DNA of 27,963 nt from RI-92 sp040235555 (GCA_040235555.1 JBECKZ010000256.1:1-27963); one strand, 5' to 3'. Positions 1 to 7,283 are shown, numbered from the stretch's first letter. Translations and numbers: made by a program. Notes: generated by a model from the sequence alone, not told the origin.

Positions 1-1348
1 CCTGTGGCGTGGCTGTATTCCGTCCAAGGCCTGGCGTGCGGCGGCTGATCGGATCCGTGACCGTGCTGAAGACAGTCATCTGGGTATCGAGGGCACCACC
101 AAGACCAAACTGAACTGGAAAAAGCTGGAAACGACCCGCCGTCACATATTGGAAACCCGCGGTGACATGGCATTGAAGACAGATAAGGGCGTCAAGATCG
201 ATGTTATCCAGGGCTTTGCCCGTTTTGAAGACGAGCATCATGTATTCGTCGATACCGGCGGTAACAGCAAGGATCCCCATGCTCGTGCCAACCCAGGTAA
301 TGGTAAGAAGGGTAAGAAGATTAGCTTCGGCGCAGCCGTCATTGCCACTGGCGCACCGCCATTTGTGCCGCCGATTCCGGGTGCCAAAGAAGGCCTGGAA
401 TCTGGCGGGGTGCTTACTTCGGATACCGTCTGGGGTTTGAGCGAAGCGCCTAAACGCCTGGGTGTCATCGGTGGCGGGGCGATTGGCTGTGAGATGGCGC
501 AGATCTTCCAGGATTTCGGCAGCAAGGTGTTGTTGCTGGAAGGTCGCGATCGCATCCTGCTGGAAGTCGAAAAGGAAGTCGCCAACCAGCTGACCGATGT
601 GCTCAACAGCGACAAGAATCTGAGCATTGTTACCGGCGTTAACATCAAGCAAATCAAGGGTAGCCCGGGCGAAATGAAGCTGGTCTATGAGGACAGCGAG
701 GGCAAGCAAAAGACCTACAGCTGCGACTACGTCATCATGGCCACTGGCAAACGGCCGGTGTTGGACGGTCTTGTGCTGGAGAAGGCCGGCATCCAGACGG
801 AAAACGGTGTCATCAAGGCGGATTCTCGTTGCCGCACGAACTTACAGCACATTTTTGCTGTGGGCGACGTCATTGGTGGCTACATGTTGGCCCATACCGC
901 AGGCCAGCAGGGTCGGGTAGCGGCACACAACATCGCTGGCGAGGCACTGAGCTATGACCAGGACAAGGATTGCGGGGTGATCTTTACCCGGCCCGAGGCA
1001 GCCTTTGTCGGCCTGTCTGTGGATCAGGCCAAGGAAAAGGGTATCGATGCCGTGGAAGTCAAGGTGCCAATGAACATCGACGCGAAGGCCATGATTAATA
1101 ACGAACAACATGGTCTTATCAAAATTGTTGCGGACAAGGCAAGCCATCAGGTGATCGGGGTGCATTTTCTGGCGGACCATGCAGATACCCTTATCGGTGA
1201 GGCCGTGATGATGGTGGCCGGCAACATGACCCTGGAACAGGTCGGTGGTGCCATCCACCCACATCCGACTCAGACCGAGTTGTTCGGTGAACTGGCGCGG
1301 CGGCTGGCATCCCGTTTACGCCGCAGCGAACGCCGCGCGAAAAAATAA
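1..1348 (+). CDS. lpdA: Dihydrolipoamide dehydrogenase-like FAD/NAD(P) disulfide oxidoreductase, 5' end outside the window
   Basis: Class I pyridine nucleotide-disulfide oxidoreductase, which passes electrons between a dithiol substrate such as dihydrolipoamide and NAD+ through FAD and an active-site disulfide. The frame is open from base 2 and begins LWRGCIPSKAW, the second half of the CxxxxC redox site; base 1 fits the last base of the first Cys codon. About 45 N-terminal residues are therefore missing and about 448 are visible. The NAD-binding GGGAIGCEMA lies at about 468-497, the second FAD motif (FAVGDVIGG) at 853-879, and the C-terminal dimerisation domain ends in HPHPTQTE, carrying the catalytic His-Glu pair. 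A Lys/Gly/Asn-rich insert (about 260-320) interrupts the FAD domain and the tail is very Arg/Lys-rich, unlike textbook Lpd. The motifs fit Lpd better than glutathione or mercuric reductase, but the physiological partner is unknown. No lipoyl-protein gene is visible. Confidence 0.8.
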   Translation, partial: LWRGCIPSKAWRAAADRIRDRAEDSHLGIEGTTKTKLNWKKLETTRRHILETRGDMALKTDKGVKIDVIQGFARFEDEHHVFVDTGGNSKDPHARANPGNGKKGKKISFGAAVIATGAPPFVPPIPGAKEGLESGGVLTSDTVWGLSEAPKRLGVIGGGAIGCEMAQIFQDFGSKVLLLEGRDRILLEVEKEVANQLTDVLNSDKNLSIVTGVNIKQIKGSPGEMKLVYEDSEGKQKTYSCDYVIMATGKRPVLDGLVLEKAGIQTENGVIKADSRCRTNLQHIFAVGDVIGGYMLAHTAGQQGRVAAHNIAGEALSYDQDKDCGVIFTRPEAAFVGLSVDQAKEKGIDAVEVKVPMNIDAKAMINNEQHGLIKIVADKASHQVIGVHFLADHADTLIGEAVMMVAGNMTLEQVGGAIHPHPTQTELFGELARRLASRLRRSERRAKK

Positions 1349-1364
1349 ACCATCGATAATCCAC

Positions 1365-1385
1365 GGGCGGACACCGGGTCCGCCC
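1365..1385 (+). terminator. GC-rich hairpin between lpdA and argG (terminator or operator)
   Basis: Perfect 8-bp inverted repeat GGGCGGAC / GTCCGCCC with a 5-nt loop, 16 nt after the lpdA stop. No T-tract follows, so it is not a canonical intrinsic terminator. It covers the place where the -35 box of the argG promoter would lie, so an operator role is equally possible. Confidence 0.4.
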
Positions 1386-1393
1386 CGGCGCTG

Positions 1394-1399
1394 TATAAT
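1394..1399 (+). promoter_or_regulatory. argG -10 box
   Basis: Perfect TATAAT 39 nt upstream of the argG start codon. No good -35 box is seen 16-18 nt upstream, where the GC-rich inverted repeat lies instead. A strong ribosome-binding site, AGGAG (1427-1431), follows 6 nt before the ATG. Confidence 0.55.
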
Positions 1400-1437
1400 G
1401 CGCGCCGACTTCCTCTAGACCATTTCAGGAGACTCAG

Positions 1438-2655
1438 ATGTCTGCAATCAAAAAGGTAGTGCTCGCTTATTCCGGCGGCCTTGATACCTCCATTATTTTG
1501 AAGTGGCTGCAAGATACCTATGGCTGTGAAGTGGTGACCTTTACCGCAGACATTGGGCAAGGTGAGGAAGTTGAGCCAGCACGGGCCAAGGCACAGGCGA
1601 TGAGCGTGAAAGAAATCTTCATTGAAGATTTGCGTGAAGAATACGCCAGGGATTTTGTCTTCCCCATGTTCCGTGCCAATACGATCTACGAAGGTGAATA
1701 TTTGCTGGGCACGTCGATTGCGCGGCCGCTGATTGCCAAGCGCCTTGTTGAAATCGCCAAACAGACAGGAGCGGATGCTATTTCACACGGTGCGACCGGT
1801 AAGGGAAACGATCAGGTACGATTTGAATTGGGTGCCTACGCCTTAAATCCCCACATCAAGGTGATTGCGCCCTGGCGTGAGTGGGATCTGAATTCACGCG
1901 AGAAGTTGATGCAGTACGCTGAGCAGCACAACATCCCGGTGGATTTCAAGAAACAGGGCAAGAAGTCACCGTATTCCATGGATGCCAATCTACTGCATAT
2001 CTCCTATGAAGGCGGAATTCTGGAAGATCCCTGGGCCGAGCCGGAAGAAGATATGTGGCGTTGGTCGGTGTCGCCGGAAGCAGCCCCGGATAAACCGACA
2101 TATATCGAACTGACATTTAATGGTGGAGACATCACGGCCATTGATGGCAAAACGCTGTCGCCGGCACAGGTGATGACCATACTGAACTCACTCGGTGGCC
2201 AAAACGGGATCGGTCGCGCTGACATCGTTGAGAATCGTTACGTCGGGATGAAATCCCGCGGCGCCTACGAAACCCCTGGCGGTACTATCATGCTCAAGGC
2301 TCACCGTGCCATCGAATCCATTACCCTGGATCGCGAAGTCGCACATCTCAAGGACGACCTGATGCCGCGCTACGCCAGTTTGATTTACAACGGCTACTGG
2401 TGGTCGCCAGAGCGAAAGATGCTACAAGAAATGATCGACGCGTCGCAGGAAACGGTTAATGGTGTGGTCCGTCTGAAATTGTATAAGGGCAGTGTCAGCG
2501 TGGCCGGGCGCAAATCGGAGAGCGACAGTTTGTTCGATGCCAACATCGCGACCTTCGAGGATGATGCCGGGGCGTATAACCAGAAAGATGCCGAAGGCTT
2601 TATCAAGTTAAATGCCCTGCGTATGCGCATTGCCGCCATGCGTCGGCATAAATAA
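1438..2655 (+). CDS. argG: Argininosuccinate synthase
   Basis: Cytoplasmic enzyme that condenses citrulline and aspartate with ATP to argininosuccinate, the penultimate step of arginine synthesis. The 405-aa length is typical of the short bacterial type. The N-terminal PP-loop AYSGGLDTS (residues 10-18) binds ATP pyrophosphate. SHGATGKGNDQVRFE and YSMDANLLHISYEGG are family signature segments around the substrate site. The start is fixed by AGGAG 6 nt upstream and by the N-terminus KKVVLAYSGGLDTS, which matches the family start. It has its own -10 box and is a single gene facing the hvf operon; no other arg gene is nearby. The gap of 47 nt to hvfC shows no clear terminator. Confidence 0.97.
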   Translation: MSAIKKVVLAYSGGLDTSIILKWLQDTYGCEVVTFTADIGQGEEVEPARAKAQAMSVKEIFIEDLREEYARDFVFPMFRANTIYEGEYLLGTSIARPLIAKRLVEIAKQTGADAISHGATGKGNDQVRFELGAYALNPHIKVIAPWREWDLNSREKLMQYAEQHNIPVDFKKQGKKSPYSMDANLLHISYEGGILEDPWAEPEEDMWRWSVSPEAAPDKPTYIELTFNGGDITAIDGKTLSPAQVMTILNSLGGQNGIGRADIVENRYVGMKSRGAYETPGGTIMLKAHRAIESITLDREVAHLKDDLMPRYASLIYNGYWWSPERKMLQEMIDASQETVNGVVRLKLYKGSVSVAGRKSESDSLFDANIATFEDDAGAYNQKDAEGFIKLNALRMRIAAMRRHK

Positions 2656-2702
2656 TGTTCCACCATTCGCTATAAAACAGCTATAGGTGTGAGGCGGGAG
2701 TG

Positions 2703-3479
2703 TTATTGTTGTTTAATACCCAGGAGAATATCCCGTGTACGCAGGTCGTTGAGAATCTGCTGGCCTCCCTGAATGACCACCTCCGGGTTCGGGTGTTGCA
2801 GCTGCACCGCGATGGTTTCGAGTAATTGCCGGCCATTGTGCCCGGTTCCTTCGTTTATTAACTGCACCAGGTGCGCAGTCACCGGATTCATTTCGAGAAA
2901 ACGCACTTCATCCTGCGAGTCACGATATACAACGATGTAAGTGGGTTGCTCGGACGCTTGTGTCGGTAAAAATTCACTGGAGATCTTGTGGACCGGAAAC
3001 TGGTAACTCAGGGGCCACGCCAGTGGTGACAGTACCGGAATCCCCTCAAGCAGATCACCTGTCATATCGATGGTCGACATATCCGCCTGCTGATCGGAGA
3101 CACCCAAAGCCAGTTCTACCCACTCGTAATGCGCAAGTTCCAGTAAAAACGGCAGATCATTTTCTGCTGCTGGCCGTTCCTGTTCCAGATACTTCAGAAA
3201 CTCGCGCGGCATTTCGTGAAATAACGGTGTACTCGCAAGGTGATTAGCAAAATAGTCGCGGATTAACGCGTGCCACTGGTCATCGCCAAGAATGCTGCGC
3301 AACACCGGATAGGTCGAGGCGATAAAATCCTCGACATTGTTATACGTCAGTTCGTTATATATCTTCATGCGCCGTGACTCGACGTCAGCAGGGCGTGGGT
3401 GTTTTTGCGGGTCGCGGACATGCGCGGCAAACGCATACTGGACCTGCTGGAAACGAGGTTGGTCAGCGTTGCTTGGCAT
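2703..3479 (-). CDS. hvfC: HvfC/BufC-type DUF2063 partner of the bufferin-modifying enzyme
   Basis: 258-aa protein of the DUF2063 (putative DNA-binding domain) family, which in Hvf/Buf clusters is the partner of the DUF692 oxidase and is thought to present the precursor peptide. The N-terminal half is helical and family-like (FAAHVRDPQKHPRP, then YNELTYNNVEDFIASTYPVL at about residues 41-60). The C-terminal half (about 165-258) is an alpha/beta domain of the kind thought to bind the precursor. No signal peptide is seen, so it acts in the cytoplasm. It overlaps the end of hvfB by 17 nt, which implies translational coupling, and AAGGA lies shortly upstream of the ATG. The DNA-binding name is historical. 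It is the last gene of the operon; the DoxX-family gene often found next to such clusters is absent. Confidence 0.85.
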   Translation of the reverse strand: MPSNADQPRFQQVQYAFAAHVRDPQKHPRPADVESRRMKIYNELTYNNVEDFIASTYPVLRSILGDDQWHALIRDYFANHLASTPLFHEMPREFLKYLEQERPAAENDLPFLLELAHYEWVELALGVSDQQADMSTIDMTGDLLEGIPVLSPLAWPLSYQFPVHKISSEFLPTQASEQPTYIVVYRDSQDEVRFLEMNPVTAHLVQLINEGTGHNGRQLLETIAVQLQHPNPEVVIQGGQQILNDLRTRDILLGIKQQ

Positions 3480-4320
3480 GGTGCTTGTCCTGTTTCGACC
3501 ACTTGGACTGATAGTTGGCGATTGTTTCCACTTCCGTCAGCAATTCAGGAATGGGCGGGATATTGAAATCGCGCTCCAGCAGAGTGGGAATGACACCAAA
3601 GTGGGCATAGGTCTTGTCGAGCAGGTCCCATACCGGATCGATAATGTCGGCACCATGGGTATCGACGATCAGGTCATCGGCCTCATTGTAGTGACCGGCA
3701 ATGTGCAGGTAGGCGATCCGCTCGGCCGGCAGCGCTTTGAGAAATACCTCTGCATCGTAGCGATGATTCACGCTGTTGACATAGACGTTGTTGACGTCGA
3801 GTAATAACTGGCAGTCCGCTTCAGTGAGGACGGCATTGATAAAGTCAATCTCCTCCATCTCTTTGCCAGGTGCGGCATAGTAGGAAATATTTTCCAGGGC
3901 GATCGGTTGTTCCAGGATATCTTGCACCCGGCGCACGCGCTCAACCACATAACGGACCGCGTCCTCGGTAAACGGTATTGGCATCAGATCATAGAGGTGA
4001 CCGTCATCGCTGCAATAACTGAGGTGTTCACTATAGCAACTAATCTGATGGTCTTTGAGAAAACGTTTGAGTTTGTGGACAAAGGCCTCGTCCAGGGGAG
4101 CGGGTGAGCCAAGTGATAGGGACAGGCCATGGCAGACAAAGGGATATCGTTCGGTAAAGGCACGAAACTGTTTGCCGTAGCTGCCGCCCATGCCGATCCA
4201 GTTTTCCGGCGCGACTTCCATAAAGTCCACTTGTGTGGGAGGCTGTTCTGCAAGCGGAGCCATGATGCTCCGCCGCAGACCCAGGCCAGCGCCATGAACA
4301 GAATATTTAGGTGTGTTCAT
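3463..4320 (-). CDS. hvfB: HvfB/BufB-type DUF692 multinuclear non-heme iron oxidase (MNIO)
   Basis: 285-aa TIM-barrel enzyme of the DUF692/MNIO family. Relatives such as MbnB, HvfB and BufB use a multi-iron centre and O2 to oxidise cysteines of a precursor peptide into copper-binding heterocycles. Metal-ligand positions expected for the family are present: His64 (VCHGLSLSLG), Glu98-His99 (YSEHLSY), Glu143-Asn144 (ALENISYY), Asp175/Asn178 (LLDVNNVYVN), His206 and His210 (YLHIAGH), Asp220/His222 (VDTHG) and Glu249 (LLERDF). No signal peptide is present, which fits cytoplasmic modification before export. It starts 17 nt after hvfA and overlaps hvfC. No strong Shine-Dalgarno precedes the ATG, so coupling to hvfA translation is likely. 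Assignment to the family is firm; the exact product chemistry is inferred. Confidence 0.93.
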   Translation of the reverse strand: MNTPKYSVHGAGLGLRRSIMAPLAEQPPTQVDFMEVAPENWIGMGGSYGKQFRAFTERYPFVCHGLSLSLGSPAPLDEAFVHKLKRFLKDHQISCYSEHLSYCSDDGHLYDLMPIPFTEDAVRYVVERVRRVQDILEQPIALENISYYAAPGKEMEEIDFINAVLTEADCQLLLDVNNVYVNSVNHRYDAEVFLKALPAERIAYLHIAGHYNEADDLIVDTHGADIIDPVWDLLDKTYAHFGVIPTLLERDFNIPPIPELLTEVETIANYQSKWSKQDKHHAKQR

Positions 4321-4337
4321 TTCGCTTTAACGGATGG

Positions 4338-4655
4338 TTATTTGCTTCCGCCACACTTGCCTTCCGTGGTGCTTTTGGGTTTGGCCTTGTTACCGCCGCA
4401 TTTGCCGTCGTTAGTTGTTTTGGCCTTGTCAGTGCTACTTTTATCATTGGTGGCGGTCTTGTCAGAGTTCATGTTCATGCTCGAACCGCACTTCATCTCG
4501 GCGACCTGGCTATAGCTGCTGGTCAGATCATGCATAGCAAAGGGATTGCTGTTCGCGCTCGCTGCGGTTGCAAAAGAACTGGCTGCGATGGTGGCGACAA
4601 AGGTGGCGCCTATGGCCAGAGACAAGGGTTTCATGGTCTTCTTATGTTGTGACAT
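4338..4655 (-). CDS. hvfA: HvfA/BufA-type exported precursor peptide with three KCG core motifs
   Basis: 105-aa low-complexity RiPP precursor. The Sec signal peptide has a basic start (MSQHKKTMKP), a hydrophobic stretch and a likely cleavage at AASA-N (after residue 34). The mature part is rich in Lys, Thr, Asp, Asn and Ser and has only three cysteines: Cys56 (EMKCG), Cys86 (DGKCG) and Cys101 (EGKCG). The EGKCG pentapeptide is the site modified by HvfB/HvfC in Haemophilus HvfA, giving a copper-binding product. The start is the second in-frame ATG, placed after GGAGAG; an earlier ATG at 4670 would put that ribosome-binding site inside the gene. It leads the operon with hvfB 17 nt downstream. 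A structured leader lies immediately upstream (4670-4741). It has fewer and more divergent motifs than described HvfA proteins. Confidence 0.85.
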   Translation of the reverse strand: MSQHKKTMKPLSLAIGATFVATIAASSFATAASANSNPFAMHDLTSSYSQVAEMKCGSSMNMNSDKTATNDKSSTDKAKTTNDGKCGGNKAKPKSTTEGKCGGSK

Positions 4656-4968
4656 GATGGTTCTCTCCATTTTTTAAAAAAAATACCACCCCCATTCTTT
4701 TTAGGCCCGCTACATATCAGGGGTGGCCGGATATATGTAGCAGCTATCGGGTGAAGCAATCCGTTACCGGATCCCCTCCCAAGCACGTTATCTTTGAATG
4801 TCCGATATAAGCAAAGTTCACCACAAACCGGGCAAATCGGCAAACTTAACTGTAACGGTTGACATTTTTCTGCGGCAAATAACCGTACATTCTTCATAAA
4901 ACAATCGTGATAAAAATGTGATATTTGCGTTGTTGTATTATGTCTTTGTCGTACTTCGCTGGCATTCC
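4656..4968 (-). other. 313-nt gene-free region between nth and hvfA
   Basis: It holds the hvfA leader (4670-4741) and a further small hairpin, ATCCG-ttac-CGGAT (4759-4772). The nth-proximal half is A/T-rich. A weak sigma-70-like pair on the minus strand, TTGCCG with an 18-nt spacer to TACAGT (about 4856-4885), is the only promoter guess and is not convincing. No ECF-type promoter pair was recognised. No intrinsic terminator for nth was found. Confidence 0.45.
4670..4741 (-). promoter_or_regulatory. Structured leader of hvfA: candidate H-type pseudoknot or attenuator
   Basis: Read on the minus strand, GCTACATAT (4741-4733) pairs perfectly with ATATGTAGC (4717-4709), a 9-bp stem with a 15-nt loop. 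The loop holds CCACCCC (4726-4720), which is exactly complementary to GGGGTGG (4692-4686) downstream. Together they draw as an H-type pseudoknot: stems of 9 and 7 bp, loops of 6, 2 and 16 nt, and an A-rich third loop. The second stem is followed after TA by eight T (4683-4676), so it could instead act as an intrinsic terminator, and then by six A and the hvfA ribosome-binding site. This is seen directly; folding and function are inference. Confidence 0.5.
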
Positions 4969-5604
4969 TTACAGGATTACCTTGTCTGGATACTCACATA
5001 AATCCTCGATCACACAGGCGCCGCAGCGTGGTTTTCGCGCGAGGCAGGTGTAACGCCCGTGCAGGATCAGCCAGTGGTGGGCATCCTGTTTAAATTCCGC
5101 GGGTACCACTGCCAGTAATTTCAATTCCACTTCCAGCACATTTTTCCCCGGTGCCAGACCGGTGCGGTTGCTGACGCGAAAGATGTGGGTGTCCACAGCA
5201 ATGGTGGGTTCGCCGAAGGCCGTGTTCAAAATGACATTGGCAGTTTTGCGGCCTACGCCGGGTAATGCTTCCAATGCCTCCCGTTGCCGAGGGACCCGGC
5301 CCTTATGTTGTTCTAATAGGATACGGCAGGTCTGGATGATGTTCTTGGCCTTGGTATTAAACAGGCCAATCGTCTTGATGTAATGCTTGAGGCCGGCTTC
5401 TTTCAGCGCCAGCATCTTTTCGGGGGTGCCGGCGACCTTGAATAATTCTTTGGTGGCGAGATTGACACTCTTGTCGGTGGCTTGTGCCGAGAGGATAACT
5501 GCAATCAATAACTGGAACGGCGTGCGATATCTCAGTTCCGTTGTGGGTGCGGGATTATGCTGTTTGAGCCGGTTAAACAGCTCATGACGTTTCTTGGGAG
5601 ACAT
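4969..5604 (-). CDS. nth: Endonuclease III
   Basis: Base-excision repair DNA glycosylase/AP lyase for oxidised pyrimidines. The 211-aa length and most of the sequence agree with E. coli Nth. The helix-hairpin-helix LPGVGRKTA (114-122) carries the catalytic Lys120, and VDTHIFRV carries Asp138. The C-terminal [4Fe-4S] loop is intact with C-x6-C-x2-C-x5-C at Cys187, 194, 197 and 203. The ATG at 5604 gives the family N-terminus, although only a poor ribosome-binding site is visible. In E. coli and other gammaproteobacteria nth directly follows rsxE/rnfE; here a 495-aa gene is interposed and a 156-nt gap separates it from nth, so nth may have its own promoter. Confidence 0.97.
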   Translation of the reverse strand: MSPKKRHELFNRLKQHNPAPTTELRYRTPFQLLIAVILSAQATDKSVNLATKELFKVAGTPEKMLALKEAGLKHYIKTIGLFNTKAKNIIQTCRILLEQHKGRVPRQREALEALPGVGRKTANVILNTAFGEPTIAVDTHIFRVSNRTGLAPGKNVLEVELKLLAVVPAEFKQDAHHWLILHGRYTCLARKPRCGACVIEDLCEYPDKVIL

Positions 5605-5760
5605 GCGCCGGGATATTATCGTTGTATGGCTAAAGCAATAGTGTCAGTAAAATACAATAACTGCAATGATATCAGAGAAACATACAGCGATGAACACTCT
5701 TAACATTTCGTATTGGTCTTAGGCACACTTGTAGGCGCCATGTCGGGACGGATATCAACA

Positions 5761-7248
5761 CTAGAACGATTGTTGGAGATGAGTAGTATCGCGTGTCAGT
5801 AGTTCGTCGTCCTTGGACAAAACGCGCGCGGGATCGAGCAGTGTGATCATCATATTGTAGTCGTCTTTGGTGAAACGGATCGAATTATCTGTAGTCTGCG
5901 AGACAAACCATTTTGGCAATTGACCCAGGCTGGTGACATCACACTGTATTTGATATCTCCCGAGTTCGAGCTCGAGTTGAACATCTGGATGACTGAATAC
6001 CACCAGGCTTTGTACCGGCCAGCGATTCAGATCCCACTCGACGAGGTGATTTACCAGTGCAACCTTACTGCGTTGGGCCACCAGACAGGCATTGGCAATG
6101 CTCTGCGATTTTTTGTCGTTGATTTGGATCCAGTCGGTATCGCCACTGTAGTAGATAGTACCGGGGAGAGGCACGTCGGTGATCGTGATGATACCAATAC
6201 CACTGCACAGTACGACGCTGGACTGGTTGATGTCAGGAACAGCCAGCGTCAGGCTTGAGTGACTGAAAATCCCATCGATATGACTGCCAAGCATTTGCTG
6301 TAACTGCGCAACTAATGGTGTCGCCGCGGCTTTGTCGCTGGTTGTGGGTGTAGGTGTCTGGATCTCAGCGACATCGATTCCATAATTATCCTGTAGCCTG
6401 TGACTATCAACCGGTATCAGGGCATCAAGCCAGTTTTGCAGTGACAGGATGTTTTCTGTTGTTTGTACCTGTGTGCCTTCTTGATCCACGTGAGCCTCTT
6501 CCGGTAAACGTAATTCCAACTGGCGTAATTTGCGGGAAGATTTGTCGTTGCCAAATAGGGTCATGCTCACATATTTTGAGTGGTGTTGCCCCGTCACAAG
6601 TGTGAGCGTGTCACGATCCAGACTACAGATGGGTCTGTTGGAGGAAGCAGACCAAACATCGAGTTGGTTCACGCGGGCATGCAGGAACACGGGTTGATTC
6701 AGGCTGACAAACGCGCTGGGTAAGCCACCACCATAGCAGAGTCCGCAAAAGACACGACCAATCTGCCCGGTGCAGATCACATCCAGGATCATATTGTTCG
6801 GAATCTGTGCGGCACGGCTGCGGCTGACAAGATCATTCATCCAGTGCAGGGCCTCATTATGAAACTCGTAAAAAAAGTTGTAATGCAGCAGGATACGTTG
6901 AATGAAACGGTTCTCGCCATAGCGGCAACGAAACGCCAGGGCAGTGCGATAAAACCGGAGGCAAAGATCGGGGTCTTCGTCCAGACTGGCAGAATCAATA
7001 TGGCGGAAGGTGAGATAAAGACGCCATACCGGAAGCTGGCCAGGAAGAGAGACCAAAAAGCTGACAAAAAGTAAACCACTGCCCAGGGCGTATCCCCAGC
7101 TCAGTGGTGCGGATTTGATTTGCTCGAGCAATGCAGCGTTGGGCGACAAACCTTCTGACTGGAAGGAGCCAATCAAATAGCCTAATAGAAAGGTGCCGGC
7201 CAACACGGCTATGCCGAGAAGGGGGATGGCGAACTGACGTAAAGTCAC
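5761..7248 (-). CDS. Unrecognised membrane-anchored protein with degenerate NERD-like C-terminal region
   Basis: 495 aa, not assignable to a known function. Two hydrophobic segments (about residues 6-28 and 51-73) suggest a membrane anchor. Residues 80-280 form a mixed region with several cysteines (CTGQIGRVFCGLCYGGG, about 159-175), followed by a Pro/Thr-rich linker near 298-304. Residues about 345-425 follow the pattern of a NERD (nuclease-related) domain: GIGIITITDV, GTIYYSGDTDWIQ, a helix, then PVQSLVVFSHP. Where active NERD proteins have an acidic-x-Lys pair in the second strand this protein has Thr residues, so nuclease activity is doubtful. The start is GTG (next to ACTTTACGTCAG) with no clear Shine-Dalgarno. 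It lies 62 nt after rnfE with a TATAAT at 7283-7278. The link to NERD is a visual pattern match only. Confidence 0.7.
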   Translation of the reverse strand: MTLRQFAIPLLGIAVLAGTFLLGYLIGSFQSEGLSPNAALLEQIKSAPLSWGYALGSGLLFVSFLVSLPGQLPVWRLYLTFRHIDSASLDEDPDLCLRFYRTALAFRCRYGENRFIQRILLHYNFFYEFHNEALHWMNDLVSRSRAAQIPNNMILDVICTGQIGRVFCGLCYGGGLPSAFVSLNQPVFLHARVNQLDVWSASSNRPICSLDRDTLTLVTGQHHSKYVSMTLFGNDKSSRKLRQLELRLPEEAHVDQEGTQVQTTENILSLQNWLDALIPVDSHRLQDNYGIDVAEIQTPTPTTSDKAAATPLVAQLQQMLGSHIDGIFSHSSLTLAVPDINQSSVVLCSGIGIITITDVPLPGTIYYSGDTDWIQINDKKSQSIANACLVAQRSKVALVNHLVEWDLNRWPVQSLVVFSHPDVQLELELGRYQIQCDVTSLGQLPKWFVSQTTDNSIRFTKDDYNMMITLLDPARVLSKDDELLTRDTTHLQQSF

Positions 7249-7277
7249 AAAGAAAATCCGAATATTTATTAGCCGGG

Positions 7278-7283
7278 ATTATA
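7278..7283 (-). promoter_or_regulatory. Possible -10 box for the 495-aa gene
   Basis: Perfect TATAAT on the minus strand in the 62-nt gap after rnfE, 29 nt before the GTG start at 7248. No matching -35 at the normal distance was found, so independent transcription is only suggested. Confidence 0.3.

Noticed and set aside
238..657. Long minus-strand frames opposite lpdA and other genes
   Set aside because: They lie antisense to well-supported conserved genes, with no ribosome-binding sites or recognisable domains.
4790..4830. TGAACTTT and CGGAC on the minus strand considered as an ECF sigma promoter for hvfA
   Set aside because: Distance between the two elements is about 9 nt, far too short for an ECF -35/-10 pair.
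4631..4897. Minus-strand open frame of 88 codons with a CPVCGELC zinc-ribbon-like stretch in the nth-hvfA gap
   Set aside because: It overlaps the hvfA start in another frame, lacks a ribosome-binding site, has only one Cys-pair motif, and its 3' half covers the structured leader; most likely chance.
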